Shown piece by piece: positions 35,404 through 48,144 of a stretch of 64,000 bases of DNA. The stretch is taken from the NCBI GenBank assembly GCA_963932465.1, contig OZ010788.1:673776484-673840483 (forward strand), in the 5' to 3' direction. The notes under the pieces were generated by a model. The model had not been told where the DNA came from, did no database searches, and saw only the letters and a program-made list of their open reading frames with translations. A program made the position numbers and the translations under genes. Every line of letters begins with the position of its first letter. Position 1 is the stretch's first letter. This DNA comes from Maratus speciosus. Taxonomy: Eukaryota > Arthropoda > Arachnida > Araneae > Salticidae.

Positions 35404-36683
35404 CTATTTCAGTTTCTTCAGTTTCATGTTTCACGTGAAAATCATTCAACTAAAAATAGGCAAATTATTATTACGGCTTTTGAATTATTTACAACAATGA
35501 AGGAAAAATGTTAAATTTTATTAGAAAATGTCCGTTGATTCTGAATGAAAAAAGTGAAATTTGGAATTATTAAGAAAAATATTTGAATAATGTAAATAAA
35601 AATTAGCCCATTTTACTCTCTAGATTATAATCCACCTACATGCAAAGGCATTTTATGATCCGTTTTGATCCTGACGTCTGGCAAATGTTTTTACACTTTG
35701 AATTTATAATATTATTAGAATTAGCAAAGAATTAAAAATGAGTGGCATCAGGGACAAAAAGGTGGGAAGAAAAAATGAAAAAGTTACGATCTCCATAGGC
35801 TTTTCTATGTTAAATTAACATTGAGAAGTGACACTGGAAATAAATAAGTATTGCGCTGCCGCGCAATACTTAAATAAAAGCCGTTCTCTGTGTGTATGTC
35901 CTTTATACAAATCTTTAATTTTTGACCGATTTGCACGAAACTTGCTGTACATAGGCTTTAGAACGTGGAATAGATCCCTGTCACCTTTAAAAAATCATCA
36001 GAGCAATATTTATCTCTTTTTTCTATCATCTTTCATAATTTAACATTATAGAAATATCTCATTTTAAATTTTCAAATTCAATAGCTTCTTTCCTGTTGCC
36101 ACACATCTAAAAAACTGCTCAATAATTTTAAAAAAATTGATAACTCGAGTACTTTGTTTTATTAGCCAATAAAAATTCAGACTCGACTGCTATATTTTTA
36201 CATTTTTGAAATCGACGTCATTCTAATCAGAAAATGCACATTTTTCATATATTTATGTAAAAACTTTAACTAAGCATGTGTTAAAATGACCTTAGAAGTA
36301 CGTTAGTTGAATGTTAAAAAATCTATTTTAATGAAGTCGTTTCAATATCAAGAATCAAATAAGGAAAATGATAATAGTAAAAAAAAAAATCGTTTGCTAG
36401 ATATGACGTCAATGTCATCAATATAATTTTAAACTGGCTCTAAAAACTGGATGCTACAATTTATTCCCTATTTCTTTGTAATCTTTAATTATATCATTTA
36501 GATAAATGTTTTAATACCTGAAATGCAGTGATAACATTCTACGATTCGTATCGAATACGGTTACATAAAATACGATTTATATTAAATAGAAATTATAGCT
36601 ACTATTTTTTAGGGTAAGCTTTTTTTCTTTTTTAAACAAAATTTCATGACTGACAGACATTTTTGTTAGACGTTGAAATAATG
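34811..36683. other. Non-coding stretch, no gene seen
   Basis: It contains the right end of the GGCTGGA-type element, an A run of about 25 bases at 35379-35403 and a hairpin at 35846. Apart from these it is AT-rich without recognisable exons. Confidence 0.4.
35846..35871 (+). repeat. Perfect 11-bp stem hairpin
   Basis: AAGTATTGCGC, loop TGCC, GCGCAATACTT. Downstream text (TTTGACCGATTTGCACGAAA) resembles the start of some Helitron or foldback families, but I could not find a matching boundary. Confidence 0.7.
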
Positions 36684-37500
36684 GGATGCATGATGTTTAG
36701 AGATCAAATTGCAGTAAAAGCGCAATTTATGGTACGGTTAGGTTGTTGCCACCAACAATATGGTGCTAGGCGTTACTCATAGATATGTCTTTTCTTCATA
36801 ATATTGCATTAATAGCATATACGGATATATCTTTCTGAATTGGGTTACAGGTATATTTAAAAATATATCCGTGATTGAAAATTAATTTAAAATGGATAAA
36901 CAATCCGTAAATAGAGATAAGCTTTTCAAAAAAAATTACTGAAAGTACTTTTTGATTATTAGATTTTAGAATAGTAATCAAATGTGCGATGTTTAAAGGT
37001 CAAATTGCAGTAAAAGTTAAATTTATGGTTGGGTTAGGTTATTGCCACCAACAATATGATGCTAGAGTTACTCATAGTTCATCAATGTCTTTACTTTATA
37101 ATATTGAATTAAAAGCAAACAGGTATATCTTTCGTAATTGGGCTGCATGTAGGGATGAGATTTCCACGTTTTTGTACACCGGTATATTCTTAAAGAAAAT
37201 GTTGTCCTGTTAAATCAAGAGCGTGTCCCGATTAAATGAAATATCATTTACTCTAACAAAATACTGGTGTGAAAAAATGCGGAAATCTTATCCCTGGCTG
37301 CTTGCAAATCAAAAATATCCATGATTGAAAATTACTTTAAAATCCATTCACATGAAAAAATTGAGATACAATTTTCAAATAAATTTCATTTGACAGAAGC
37401 TTTTTCTATTCGACAGTGTGAAAAACGAAATTGTATGATGATCATAACTTAAAAAATTTTTAGTAAAGGCAAAATTTATGGGTTAGGTCATTGCCATCAT
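36684..37500 (+). repeat. Diverged tandem repeat of about 300 bp, two to three units
   Basis: Blocks GATGTTTAnAGnTCAAATTG, GGTTAGGTTnTTGCCACCAA and TTACTCATAG recur at about 36692 and 36988, a spacing of 296. A weaker third unit lies near 37435-37500. Confidence 0.65.
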
Positions 37501-37844
37501 CAAGTATAATGTCACAATTGGCATTGTGTTTGTAGTTATATATATATATATATATTCTGAAGATGACTCAATGAAAGAGTCGAAACATGTAAATTTTTAA
37601 TATTTTTAATGTTTTTTATTATTTAAATGACGCTTTTTAAGCAAATAATTATACTTTAATATATGTTATGACATTTGTTTGGAATATACATTATTATGGT
37701 ATAGTTAATAGTAGACGCAATTAAAACTATTTTACTTATATTTCTTATCGGTTTTTAACGATTCGTGGACGGTAATGCACCAATCTCAGTTATTGTCATT
37801 GCCGTATTATTTCATTTTAACGTATTTTACCCGGGAGGACCCTT

Positions 37845-37880
37845 GTTATTGACACGAGCGAAGCCGGGTAGATCTGCTAG
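37845..37880 (+). mobile_element. Helitron 3' terminus (partial)
   Basis: The sequence GAGCGAAGCCGGGTAGATCT then GCTAG followed by T matches a Helitron 3' end. ACCCGG at about 37829 can pair with CCGGGT. The matching 5' end was not identified, so only the terminus is annotated. Confidence 0.55.
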
Positions 37881-38549
37881 TTTATTAATATGAACAGTTT
37901 TTCGTTAGTCTGTTGTACACCAGCTGTTTGCGAATAATGGTTGTGAATAGCAGCTTAGCAGGATTTTAAGTTCCCATCGCTTGAAAAAGCCGCCGATCGA
38001 CAATAGATCTACGAAAACTCGAGAAAATTATTCAAAAATCGCTACTACAGCGGCCCCTTCCGGCAGAATATTTTGCAATTCAAGGAGGACCTGCTGGCCA
38101 TAGTCAAAAGCATATACAAAGAAATTGGTTCAGTTCTTTGCATAACTTCATACACTGATACAATATTGAAAATTATATAAAAATCGCCAATGCAGTGCCC
38201 CCTTCCAGTAGAATATTTTCAAATTGAAGGAGAACTTGCTGGCCATAGCCAAAAACATACGCAAAAATTTTGGTTCAATTCTATGTACTTTTCGATGGTA
38301 CAATGGCGAAGCGCAGATAGACAGACATTTTGTATAAGCATGTATTTAGGGATCTCTGACCCCTAAAACGTGTAAATCCGTCGAAAAAATTTCGCAGTAC
38401 TCCAGTAGAAAGGAAAATGAGCTGGAATTATTAGACTGGGTCTGTGACTGGGCTTAATTTTTCATCAAGCAACGATGCGCATATCTACTATTAAATGACA
38501 GATTAAAAGCGTTTACTTAATTTCTTTTAAATTATATTTCTTGTTTCAG

Positions 38550-38698
38550 GTTTAAATCTTCTTTCCTGCTGGTACTATTGGCCGTTTCCAACGTTTATTG
38601 CAATGTGACGTCGATTTGCGGGAAGAAAGAGATATGTGATTCCTATTTGGATTTGGCTATAGACATGATTGTCAGAGCGAAACACAATATCCCTACAT
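38550..38698 (+). CDS. FReD lectin gene 2, signal-peptide exon
   Basis: The acceptor TTGTTTCAG ends at 38549 and the donor GTAAGT starts at 38699. The frame reads FKSSFLLVLLAVSNVYC, a hydrophobic core with a likely signal-peptidase site, so the product is secreted. CNVTSICGKKEICD and a short helix-like segment ending HNIPTC follow. The initiator Met is not in this exon and must be in an upstream exon that I could not locate. The exon leaves in phase 1 and joins 39545 exactly (T + GC gives Cys). It precedes the fibrinogen exons in the right order and spacing, which is the main support for the assignment. The N-terminal part of FReD lectins is variable, so similarity alone is weak here. Confidence 0.8.
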
Positions 38699-39410
38699 GT
38701 AAGTTGAACACTTTCTATCTTTTAAAAAATTATTTTAATATATTTTCTGTCTCTAAACATGAAGCATAATTCAATACTTTTGATTTCTGAAATTTAAATA
38801 AAATAGAAAAAGTAAAGACATTTCTTCAAAGGAAAAAAAAACGTACCCGAGGATTTACTCTAATATTAGATTAAAACACAACAGCCGGAAAAATTAAACA
38901 GCAACTGCCAAAAGGTACTTAATGTTAAATTGAAGTCCAATGAAAGGTGCCGACATTGGTAGGTAAAAGTCAACGTTATCACGCAGTCGAATGGTAATTA
39001 CCGTCGCTGCACAGAAATATGCAACTTCGAAAAAAGTGTCGCGTATGAAAAGTGAAACTTGATACTTATGAGGTATTTGGCGATTTGAAAGAAATGGCGG
39101 TTGATTGGGAGAGTGCAAGTAGGTCATTAGGTTTGTAAATTTGTAAAGCTTGCATTTCTGTCACGAGTATCAACAAACTTTATATTTTTTTCTGTCTTTC
39201 TCTAAAAAGTGTAGAAAGCAAGAGAAACTTTTCCCTACATCAGTTTTTATCAGTTAAGTCCCAGTTTTTACAACTAATCAATGTATTAAATGAATACTAC
39301 AAGAAGTTATTTTAATGGTAGTTATAAGTATCATCACCAGATAAAGTGTTAACATTAAAATAAGTTAAATGGGTTAAAAAATTCTTTGCATCAAAATAGA
39401 CGCAAATTGT

Positions 39411-39411
<1 letters not shown>

Positions 39412-39451
<40 letters not shown>
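39412..39451 (+). repeat. 40-nt T tract
   Basis: An uninterrupted run of 40 T in the first FReD intron, about 90 bases before the next exon. A shorter T run of 28 lies at 44365-44392 in intron 3. Run lengths are unlikely to be exact. Confidence 0.9.
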
Positions 39452-39456
<5 letters not shown>

Positions 39457-39544
39457 AATTGTTGTCTATTGGTAAACTGAAATAAAGTTGAAATTATAGT
39501 TAATTACTTTTAAATCTTGACTTTCAAACTTTTTTCTTTCTTAG

Positions 39545-39745
39545 GCCCCAAAATACAGCCTAATGTGTGGAATGTGCTTTCAGAAAGCACATTCGTTGGC
39601 GCTCAACCCCTCGATTGTGCCGATCTTTTTCTGATGGACTACAACAAGAGTGGTATTTATGAGATATGGCCCGTGAGCAGATTGTCTGGGGGGCAAACCT
39701 CTCAACGTGTATTGTGATATGGACACAGACGGAGGAGGATGGACA
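39545..39745 (+). CDS. FReD lectin gene 2, start of fibrinogen domain, with frameshift
   Basis: The acceptor TTTCTTTCTTAG ends at 39544 and the donor is at 39746. It opens the fibrinogen domain with PLDCADLFLMDYNKSGIYEI, the conserved CxDL...SGxYxI start, then WPVSRLSGG. After the run of six G at 39688-39693 the listed frame hits a stop (QTSQRVL-stop). With one G fewer the frame continues as KPLNVYCDMDTDGGGWT, the invariant YCDMxTDGGGWT signature of the family. Exon ends and phases fit only that second frame. So the exon carries a one-base insertion. It is either a real null mutation or a homopolymer sequencing error. Everything else in the gene looks intact, which favours an error. Confidence 0.88.
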
Positions 39746-42029
39746 GTAAGTTTCTTTAACTAAGTTTCATTTAATGCTTTTGTATTCACGACCACAATAG
39801 CCTTACACACTTTTAAGGGTTTTTTTTTCAGTTCAGATGCAACCCTTTTATGCACATGGGGACTCGAAGATTAAACGATTCCGGCTGAATATAGATTCTG
39901 AATTAGTACATTCTTAAAAACGTTTGTAACTAAGATTGAACAAACTGGAATATCTGTAAAATGAAATGTTGTGATCGTTATATATCTTTACCTATAAAAT
40001 TTTAATGTGCTAATTTAATAAGTGCAGTTGCACTCAACAATTTCAAAGTATAGCGCATTTCTTTTTATTTAACGCCGAATTACAGTGATCAGTGAAATAA
40101 AGTACAATACTACAACAGCGTCCCCTGCTCAATATTAAAATTCAAATTCATATACGCTGGTGTCCAAAATTAAAGAGGTAGTTCAAATTTTCCCAGATAA
40201 AAGTTAATGGTGAGTGATCCAATTATATTTAAACGGAAGACATAGCAAACAGCTCCTACCCTAATATTACAACCAGTCACTCTGAAGTCACTGTAACATC
40301 ACAACTGTCATCGTCATCACAACGACCCAGAATGTGGTATACTTTATGATTCTCATACTGTCAAGTAACCGACATTTGGAGGCGTCATAGTGGTATCGCC
40401 GCGACTTTTGCCTAATGACGTTAAAATAAAATCACACCACACGATGACTCTCTTGTGAGCGTCATTTGAAGACTCCTCAGTGAAATTACCCTAGTCCCTG
40501 AATTGTGAGGAGTCACCAAGTGCACTCACAATGAAATTATCTGGTGACAATCCAATGAACGTCATTTGAAGATTGCTGTGAAATTCTAACCATTTTTGGG
40601 GAGACAAGACACAAAGGAACTTTGTGTTATCACTTAATTTCAATTAATCGTTGTCAAAATTAACTTATTCAACTCTAAATTTAATAAATGATACACCAAT
40701 TTAAAGAGCCTTTTATTTAGCATTGAAAGCATTTTCCCGATTTAAATTGAAAAGCTGGCTCATACAAAATAAAAATAATAAAAGTAGTTCTTCAATAGCC
40801 CATCAATTAATGTAAGATATTCGATATTTCGTATTTTCCTTTTAATTATTGCTTCATTTGAAATTTTTGAATTACTGGTCATTTATAAAAAATTGCAGAA
40901 AAAAAATTATATTCGCTACAAAGCTTATTCCCTCTTTTGTGTACAATATTCTCCAGAAATGACATTTTATAATACTTTTTCTATTTATTTTTATCACAAT
41001 TCTATACAAAGAATTAATTGTTCTAGAACGAAATCCAATTTTACCATAATAATAATTAAAATACAGTTAATGGATTCCAACTTGCTACTTAAGTTACTCC
41101 CTTACTTGTTTCAAAAAATACACTTTTGTATTATACAATACAATAAAATGTACAGGGCGTAAATACGGACGAAGATCTTTTAAAACACCCTGCACGGGAC
41201 CTTCCCCGTTCAGATAATCAGCCTTAACAAGCGTATCCAACACACACACACAATCTTCTTTATTGATCCATGCCAGACTATAAAATGAGCCGAACCGTAG
41301 AATACCGGATTAAAGAGCTCATACTATATTCGCATTACTATACATTGCACTAGACAATAGCAATTTCATAACATTTGAATAAATGTTTAACATAAACCGT
41401 ATCTATACATTTAGTCTTGATATACCTGATAACTTGAAATTGAGGAGTGTATTTCAAATCATTCGGTCGATTTTGTTATGTTTTTTACATTCAGTCAGTC
41501 TGACTGTGCATTACAGTCTCACTATTTAAGAACCAAATTTCTGTTCCAGCATCGAATCTAATTTATTGTTCGATAACTTTGAGGCGTATGAAAACACAGA
41601 TTTTACAGTATTGATATTAATTATTAACTTTGGTTTAAAGTTAAATTTTAGAATGGGTTCAAAAGCACAAATAAAATACCTGCACAAAGTGCGAGAAGAA
41701 TTTTTGCTTCAAGCTATATTCATTGGACATTTCTGACAGCTGTAGTGTAAGAGAAATAAATATCGTATAGTATCGTATAGTATCTAGTTAGACCTCTTTT
41801 CTCTCACGTATGCAAATTTCATATCTTACTCTTATGTCTAGTAGATATAGTGTGAAAAGGATTTGCAGTAAGTATCCTACAGAATGTAGTAATTAGATCG
41901 TTTTTTTAGATTTCATGCGTCACTTACTTCGGCGAAAATTTTGCTTGTGCAAATCTTGGAATATTATGAATTCTCTCATTATTCATGAAAATTCGTTGTA
42001 TTTATGATTATTAATTTTTATTTTACAAG
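39746..42029 (+). other. Intron 2 of FReD gene 2
   Basis: A 2.3-kb intron with no exon. At 40265-40600 there are repeated GTCATTTGAAGA and GTGAAATT motifs suggesting an old MITE. At 41153-41196 a short CAGGGCGT/ACACCCTG inverted pair is visible. Boundaries are unclear for both. Confidence 0.5.
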
Positions 42030-42135
42030 GTGATTCAAAGGAGAGGAGAATTTGCTTCATCAAAAGACTACTTTTCCCAGAACTGGGAAAATTATAAGAA
42101 AGGATTTGGGGACCTAGAAAAAGATTTTTGGCTGG
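42030..42135 (+). CDS. FReD lectin gene 2, central fibrinogen exon
   Basis: The acceptor TTTTACAAG ends at 42029 and the donor GTAAG starts at 42136. It encodes VIQRRGEFASSKDYFSQNW then ENYKKGFGDLEKDFWLG. This continues GGGWT of the previous exon and matches the conserved WTVIQRR...WxxYKxGFGDLxxEFWLGN block of ficolins, tachylectins and fibrinogen chains. It enters in phase 0 and leaves in phase 1. There is no damage in this exon. The following intron is 15.2 kb and full of mobile elements. Confidence 0.95.
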
Positions 42136-42951
42136 GTAAGATTTTTTTTCCACTAAAGTCTTGTTTTCAGATATTATTGACTTCAATTCGTTCATAATTT
42201 TTTTATAAAAATGATACAGATAATGTAAGACAGTAAATATGTTTAATGAGAATTTAATTGGAAAATATTCAAATTACGAAATTATAATTTCACATTATTC
42301 TTGATTCTTCTGTTAAAAAAATAGCCGACTTTATAATTATTTTAGTTAAATTTTTAATTTGACCTCTAAGAGCATTTAATATAAATATTTCGAGGATTAT
42401 TTTAAAGCGGTCTGTCTTTTTCACTTTTAACATAAATTACACAATTTACTACATAATTTATTTTATGAATCAAAACTAATTTTTAAAATTTTATATCAGC
42501 ATCCTTTGGTAAAAAACAATTACACTCTGAAAAATAAACGTGTAAATTTACACAGAAAAACTGGTTTATCGATGATACAAAAACGATTTGTCTATACGTG
42601 TAAATTGCAAAAATACACGCCTAATGTGTAAATTTCAAAATATACATTTAAGTGTGTAATTTGATGATAACTCTAAATGTGTAAACGTTATCTGATAACT
42701 CTTGAAATACACACTTAAATGTGTAAATTATTCAGGAATACACATATATTTTTGTGTAACATTCGGACACATATGTATGTGTGATATTATGTTCTTACAC
42801 ATATTTTTGTGTAATATCCTATTTGTTATTGAGGTTTATAATGGCATGTTCTTATTGAAAATTAAATGTGTAACATTTCTAGTTCCTTAACAGGAGCACT
42901 CAAAAGAATTCATTTGCATTACGGTCAATCGGGAGAAATCGTTTGCGGTGT

Positions 42952-43607
42952 ATTTTAATGATGTTACACAATTTGAAGCATGAAAAAAGTGATACATATT
43001 TCTGAGATGAGCTGAAACTTGCTTTCCGTCGAAATACAAACTGCAAAGCATTTATCACATTCATTTACAGCGTCACACAGAAGATTAGGTTTGTACGAGT
43101 GAAAATTGTTTCCAACATATTTTAATGATGTTACACAATTTTAAAATAAGTGAAATTTATTTATTATGAGATGCACTAAAACAGATTTTCTGTTGAATAT
43201 GAAGTGCAGAGTATTTTTCATTCATTTACAGGGTCGCATAAAAAATTCGGTTAAGTAATAATCAACATGTGAAAACTACTTCCAGCATATTTTAATGATG
43301 TTACACTATTTCAAAAAAAACTTATTTATTTTATTGAGGATTAATACGAGATACTTATTGCAGAGTAGGATTTGCATAACAGATAGCTATGATTTACAGG
43401 GACACACAGGAACTTTCAGTTACAGATTTTGTCTATGAGCAATGAATGCTGTGGTTTCACTTTTAGTTGTGACATACATCTTTAATTTTAACTAAATTTT
43501 TGGATAGTATATGGTCTGTATAAATTCTGCAGACAATATACGGGCTATACAAAGTAATTTGGAAGCATTATTGTGCATTAGTGCGAATTGTTTAATGGTG
43601 TTTGTAA
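42952..43607 (+). repeat. Tandem array of about 170-bp units, left part
   Basis: TATTTTAATGATGTTACAC recurs at about 42952, 43117 and 43288, each followed by GAGATG, a TGCAnAG block and TTTACAGnGnCnCA. A further related unit runs to 43607. Matching sequence resumes at 47151-47278 and 48145-48440 after three inserted elements. Confidence 0.65.
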
Positions 43608-45392
43608 TTGCCGAAACGTCAGTGAAGGCTTACTGTGGAGACGCGAAAAGTTTTGGTTTCCGTTAGTCTGTCTGTCTGTTCCGCGATAACTGACGTAAAA
43701 AGCATCCGATTATCTTAAAATTAAGGATGCATGTTGGTGAAATCCCCGGATTTAGCTGTATAGTTTTTGGTTAAATTTGGTTCATTCGTTCGGAATATAT
43801 AGAACTTTTTATTTTGCGACTTAATGCTTTCCTATAGCAATTCAGACGGTTTTTCCATTTTTATTTGTTGAAAAGAAATGGTTCATATGATTGAAGGATT
43901 TAAATACTAAATTAAGGATGATGGAATTTCCTAATTAGAACCATACATTATTCATATTAGTTTGAAATTTTGTGTATACATTTGTCAGAGTTTTTAAATT
44001 CGGTGTATAACTTTTATGGAGGGATTTTATATATGTGTTTCAATAATATAAAATATTTTTTTTAATATAAATTTTCTTTTTAAGCACATATTTAATTGTT
44101 TTTGTTATCTTTTAACTGTTACCTAGCAGCGAACTACACCTAAAAATATCGTAAATGTGAAAGTATTTGTAATTGTTTGAAGTTAAATCAAAGTCAAAAG
44201 GGGCGAATTAATGTCTTTGTGTCTTTACATATATATGGAATTTACCACAGAAATAAAGAAAGACTATGTTCTATTTATTTTGTTCAAATATTTTTCTTTT
44301 AAATTAAAAAGTTCATTATTTTCATAGGGAATAAATCAACATTTGCTATGAAATTTAACAATCATTTTTTTTTTTTTTTTTTTTTTTTTTTTGCCGTTGC
44401 CACGAAAATTCAATCCCGGAATAAAAATTTATCCTAAACAGTTAATTTTGATTTGAAAGATTTTTATGTGCGAGAGGAAAATGAAATAAAAAATAGACAT
44501 GAATACGCCTTCATATTAGAAATACAGTGAAAATATGAAAAGAAGGTGAACTTGATCTCATATATCAAAAATAAAACGAATACGCTTTGAGGTTGAAATA
44601 AAAGGGGCTTGTGTTATGATATTAATTCTTATTATTAAAAAAAAAAGTTACTAATATCTCATGGTTTATCGTCTGCACACAGCTAACAGAAATGTTAATT
44701 CTTAATCGAAAATTCCAATGAGAAAAAAACAACTTTTGAAAAGCAAATATATAGTAAATATCAAAATTATGCACCGAAAGATTATCGTTGTCGAAAATGA
44801 CGTCATTGTATTGGGAAATAAATATTTTCATTCTTAAAAACCAAGCATTAACTAGATTGCCTGAAAAAATGTTTTTTGACGGGTGTTACTTCTTAATGCC
44901 GCCTCATTTCAGAAAATATGAATTAAAATTATTTTATTTTTAAAGGAAATTACATTTTTCATTCATAAAACCTAAACGTTTAATATAATTGCGTCAATGT
45001 AAATCATCTTCTGTGTTACCAGTATTGAAAAATAAGGTTCGGAAGTGTAAAAATAAATCTAAGATCTGCGCTAACCATTAGCGCAATCAATAAAAAGTTA
45101 CGTATGTAAATTAACATGACCACGGGGGGTTCAGGGGAACGGAACCCCCCTGAAGAAATCTACTTTTATACCAGAATTAACAGCTCATGATAATTTTGAA
45201 ATATCCTTCCATAACGTTTTTAATTTAATGCTTCTAATCTCTGAAAACTTCGTATTTTTTATTGTTATAAATAATTACATAATTTGAAAACTTTAAATTG
45301 CGGTTTGCAGGAAACTGAATATTACCAAAGTGAGTCTAAAAACAATGACTTGCAGAGCTGACGTTTAGGCTCCTGATCTGCAGATTTACTAG
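43608..45392 (+). mobile_element. Helitron-like element, family H3, copy 1
   Basis: It begins TTGCCGAAACGTCAGTGAAG after an A. It ends with the palindrome ATCTGCAGAT, TTA and CTAG followed by T (45392/45393), about 230 bp after a GGTTCAGGGG/CCCCCCTGAA stem. The 3' end is of Helitron type, but the 5' end starts with TT rather than TC. No protein remnant was recognised. Confidence 0.5.
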
Positions 45393-45414
45393 TTGAGTTA
45401 TGCATTTTCCATCA

Positions 45415-47150
45415 TTGCCGAAACGTCAGTGAAGGCTTACTGTGGAGACACGAAAAGTTTTGGTTTCTGTTAGTCTGTCTGTCTGTTCCGCGATAACTGC
45501 CGCAAAAAGCATCCGATCGGCTTGAAATTCACTGGGCATGTTGATGAGGTACCCGGACTTAGCTGTATAGTTTTTGGTTAAATTTGGTTCATTCGTTCGG
45601 GAAATATGGAACATTTTATTTTGCTCTATAATGCTTTTCAATGGCAAGTCAGACGATTTTCAGATTTTCATTTGTTGAAAGAAATGGCTCATATGAAAAA
45701 TGGATTTAAATGGTAAATTTTTGATGCTGAAGTTTTTAAATAACATTATTAAATTATTCCAATAAATTATGTCAATATATTTGCGAGATTTTTTTTAATT
45801 AGGTTTTTTAATTAGGTAATAATATTGGGGGGAATTTTATGCATGTTTTGCAATAATATAAAGGATTTTGTTTTATCAATTTGACATAATGCATATTTCA
45901 TTTTTTTCCCTTTTCTTTCTCTGTTGCCTAGCAACATATTTGGTCCTAATAATATTAGTATAATTGCGTGTATAATGCTTGAGTAAAGCCAACGTCAAAA
46001 CAGATGAATTAATGCATTTGTATCTTTGCATATAGAAGGATTTTAGCCCAGAAATAAAAATAGGCAATATTTCTTTTCTTTTATTTATTTTATTGAAATA
46101 TTTTGCTTAAAAATACAAAAGTTCATTATTTTCATAGAGAATAACGTAACATTTTCCCATAACATTTACCAATATTTCTTTAATCGTTGCCAAGAAAATC
46201 AAAACCCGGAATAATATTTTCTTTTAAACAATTTTCAATTGAAATGTTTTGTCGTGAAACAGGAAAATGAAAAATAAAATTAAGAATAGAAAAATTAATA
46301 TGGCGGCATATTGGAAATAAAAAGAAAACTCTCGAGTATTTCTTAATATAACAAGATGAAAAGTTTTGAGTAAGTACGCATAGCAGGTGAATTAGACGTC
46401 ATTTATCGAAAACAAAGATGCTGGAATAAAAAGATCTTGGGTAAAATAAAATTAACTATTATTCACGGAGGAAAGAGATAGATGGAGATGCAGTATGCCG
46501 TAAAAACACTTTGCAATACGATGCGCGTTATCGCTCAGATTTAAATGCCCTCATTCGGCCCAAACAAAATGAAAGGACGTGGAACAGGGACCAAATTCTT
46601 TGACTTCATCCTTTTTTTATTTTTTTTAAGCACGTCGTTGTGTTGTGCCGAATGTAGCTGATTTTCGGGTTACATTTTTGGCGTCACTTCAAGATTTATT
46701 GTCTGTGTACGGTTAATATGAATATTTTATTTAAAATTTAAATTTTATTAATTTATAAAAAAAAACTTATGCTTATCCTTATAAATCACAGCGTAAAAAA
46801 AATCTAAGATATACTATAACCATCCGCACAATCAATAAAAAATTACGAATGTAAATTTAAATAGACTACGTGGGGTTCAGGGGGGCAGAGCCCCCCTGAA
46901 GAAATGCAATTTTTGATTTAAAAAGTTACCAGAATAAGTAGCTCATCAGAATTTCAGAACATCAATGTACACACTTGTTTAACACTTTAATTTCTGAAAC
47001 TTTACGAAGTATCTTGTATGCTCATAAATATTTATGTAATTTGAAAACTTTAAAAAGCGATTTGTAGGAAGTTGAATATTATGCAATGAGTGTTAAAAAA
47101 CAATGACTTGCAAAGATGACGTTGAGGCTCCTGATCTGCAGATTTACTAG
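45415..47150 (+). mobile_element. Helitron-like element, family H3, copy 2
   Basis: The same start (TTGCCGAAACGTCAGTGAAG) and the same end (ATCTGCAGATTTACTAG then T) as 43608-45392, in the same orientation. Only 22 bases separate them. The interior aligns in blocks (TAGTCTGTCTGTCTGTTCCG, TTAGCTGTATAGTTTTTGG) with indels. Near 46870 there is a stem GGGGGGC/GCCCCCC. Confidence 0.55.
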
Positions 47151-47278
47151 TTAATATATTACTGAGGTACACTATAATATGCTTACTATAGAACACTGTG
47201 TATATAAATGTGTATATAGTGTACATGCAAGGCTACACAAAAGGATTCATAAGCATTACTGCGTATGAGTGTGGATTG

Positions 47279-48144
47279 CTTAAGGGGCTGTGCATATATA
47301 ACGTTATCACTTTAGGGGGGAGGGGGTGTGGCACATGATATCGTAAGATATCTCCAGGGGGAAGGGGATTAGTCTTTTGATATCGTTATCATTTTTTATG
47401 GAACCAAAGTTTTCTCTTTTTATTTGCAAACTTGTTCTTTATTGTCTGTTAGCTGTTTTTAGTCTATTATCTATTTTTCTGAAAATACAAGGTTAATATT
47501 AAAATCATTCAATGATTATAAAATTATTTAATTCCAAAATGTGGAATACGCTATCTTTGACATTCCCATTCTTCTGTCATATGTATATGTATATATAATC
47601 CGCTGTTCGACAAACCAGGTCCGAAGTATGTTTTAAATTACACTTGTGTTTACTATGTGAACAAAAGAGAAAGAATGATGTCGATCTGTTTTGTTAATAA
47701 CAAGTTCCGAACTCCCCCCCCCCCCCTCCGCTACCCTGTGCGAGGGTAAGTGCAAGAAGACATTTTTACTGTTGAATGGATTATGTAATAAAAAGCTAAA
47801 AGAACTTTTAAATAGTAGCTATTTCTTTTATTAGTATTTTCTTTTTTAGTATTATTTAATAGAAAGTTATTTCATGTATAATAGTGATATTTTATTGACA
47901 TCTCTTCATTCGAATCCGTAAAGTATGCAAATAATAATAAATGTTTAGTACTATATGTCTGTATATCACTGAAAACAATAAAACAAAAGTAAAAAATTTC
48001 AAAAAGCAGAAAAAAAAATTAGACATTGATAACGATATCATTACGGGGGGGAGGGGGGAGTTCGTGGTATGATATCGTATGGGGGTGAGGGGGTTCAAAA
48101 TTACCAAAAAGTTGATAACATTATATAAGTAGAACCCCTAAGGG
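47279..48144. mobile_element. TIR element with AAGGGG ends
   Basis: The left end CTTAAGGGGCTGTGCATATA, continuing to ACGTTATCA, pairs with an inverted right end CCTTAGGGGTTCTACTTATA, continuing to ATGTTATCA. Inner GATATCGTTATC (about 47381) and GATAACGATATC (about 48028) also pair, as do G-rich blocks. It lies in the H3-interrupted tandem array. Superfamily unknown. Confidence 0.55.

Noticed and set aside
42519..42900. Possible MITE starting TTACACTCTGAAAAATAAAC
   Set aside because: Many GTGTAA repeats, but no right-hand terminal inverted partner that I could place.
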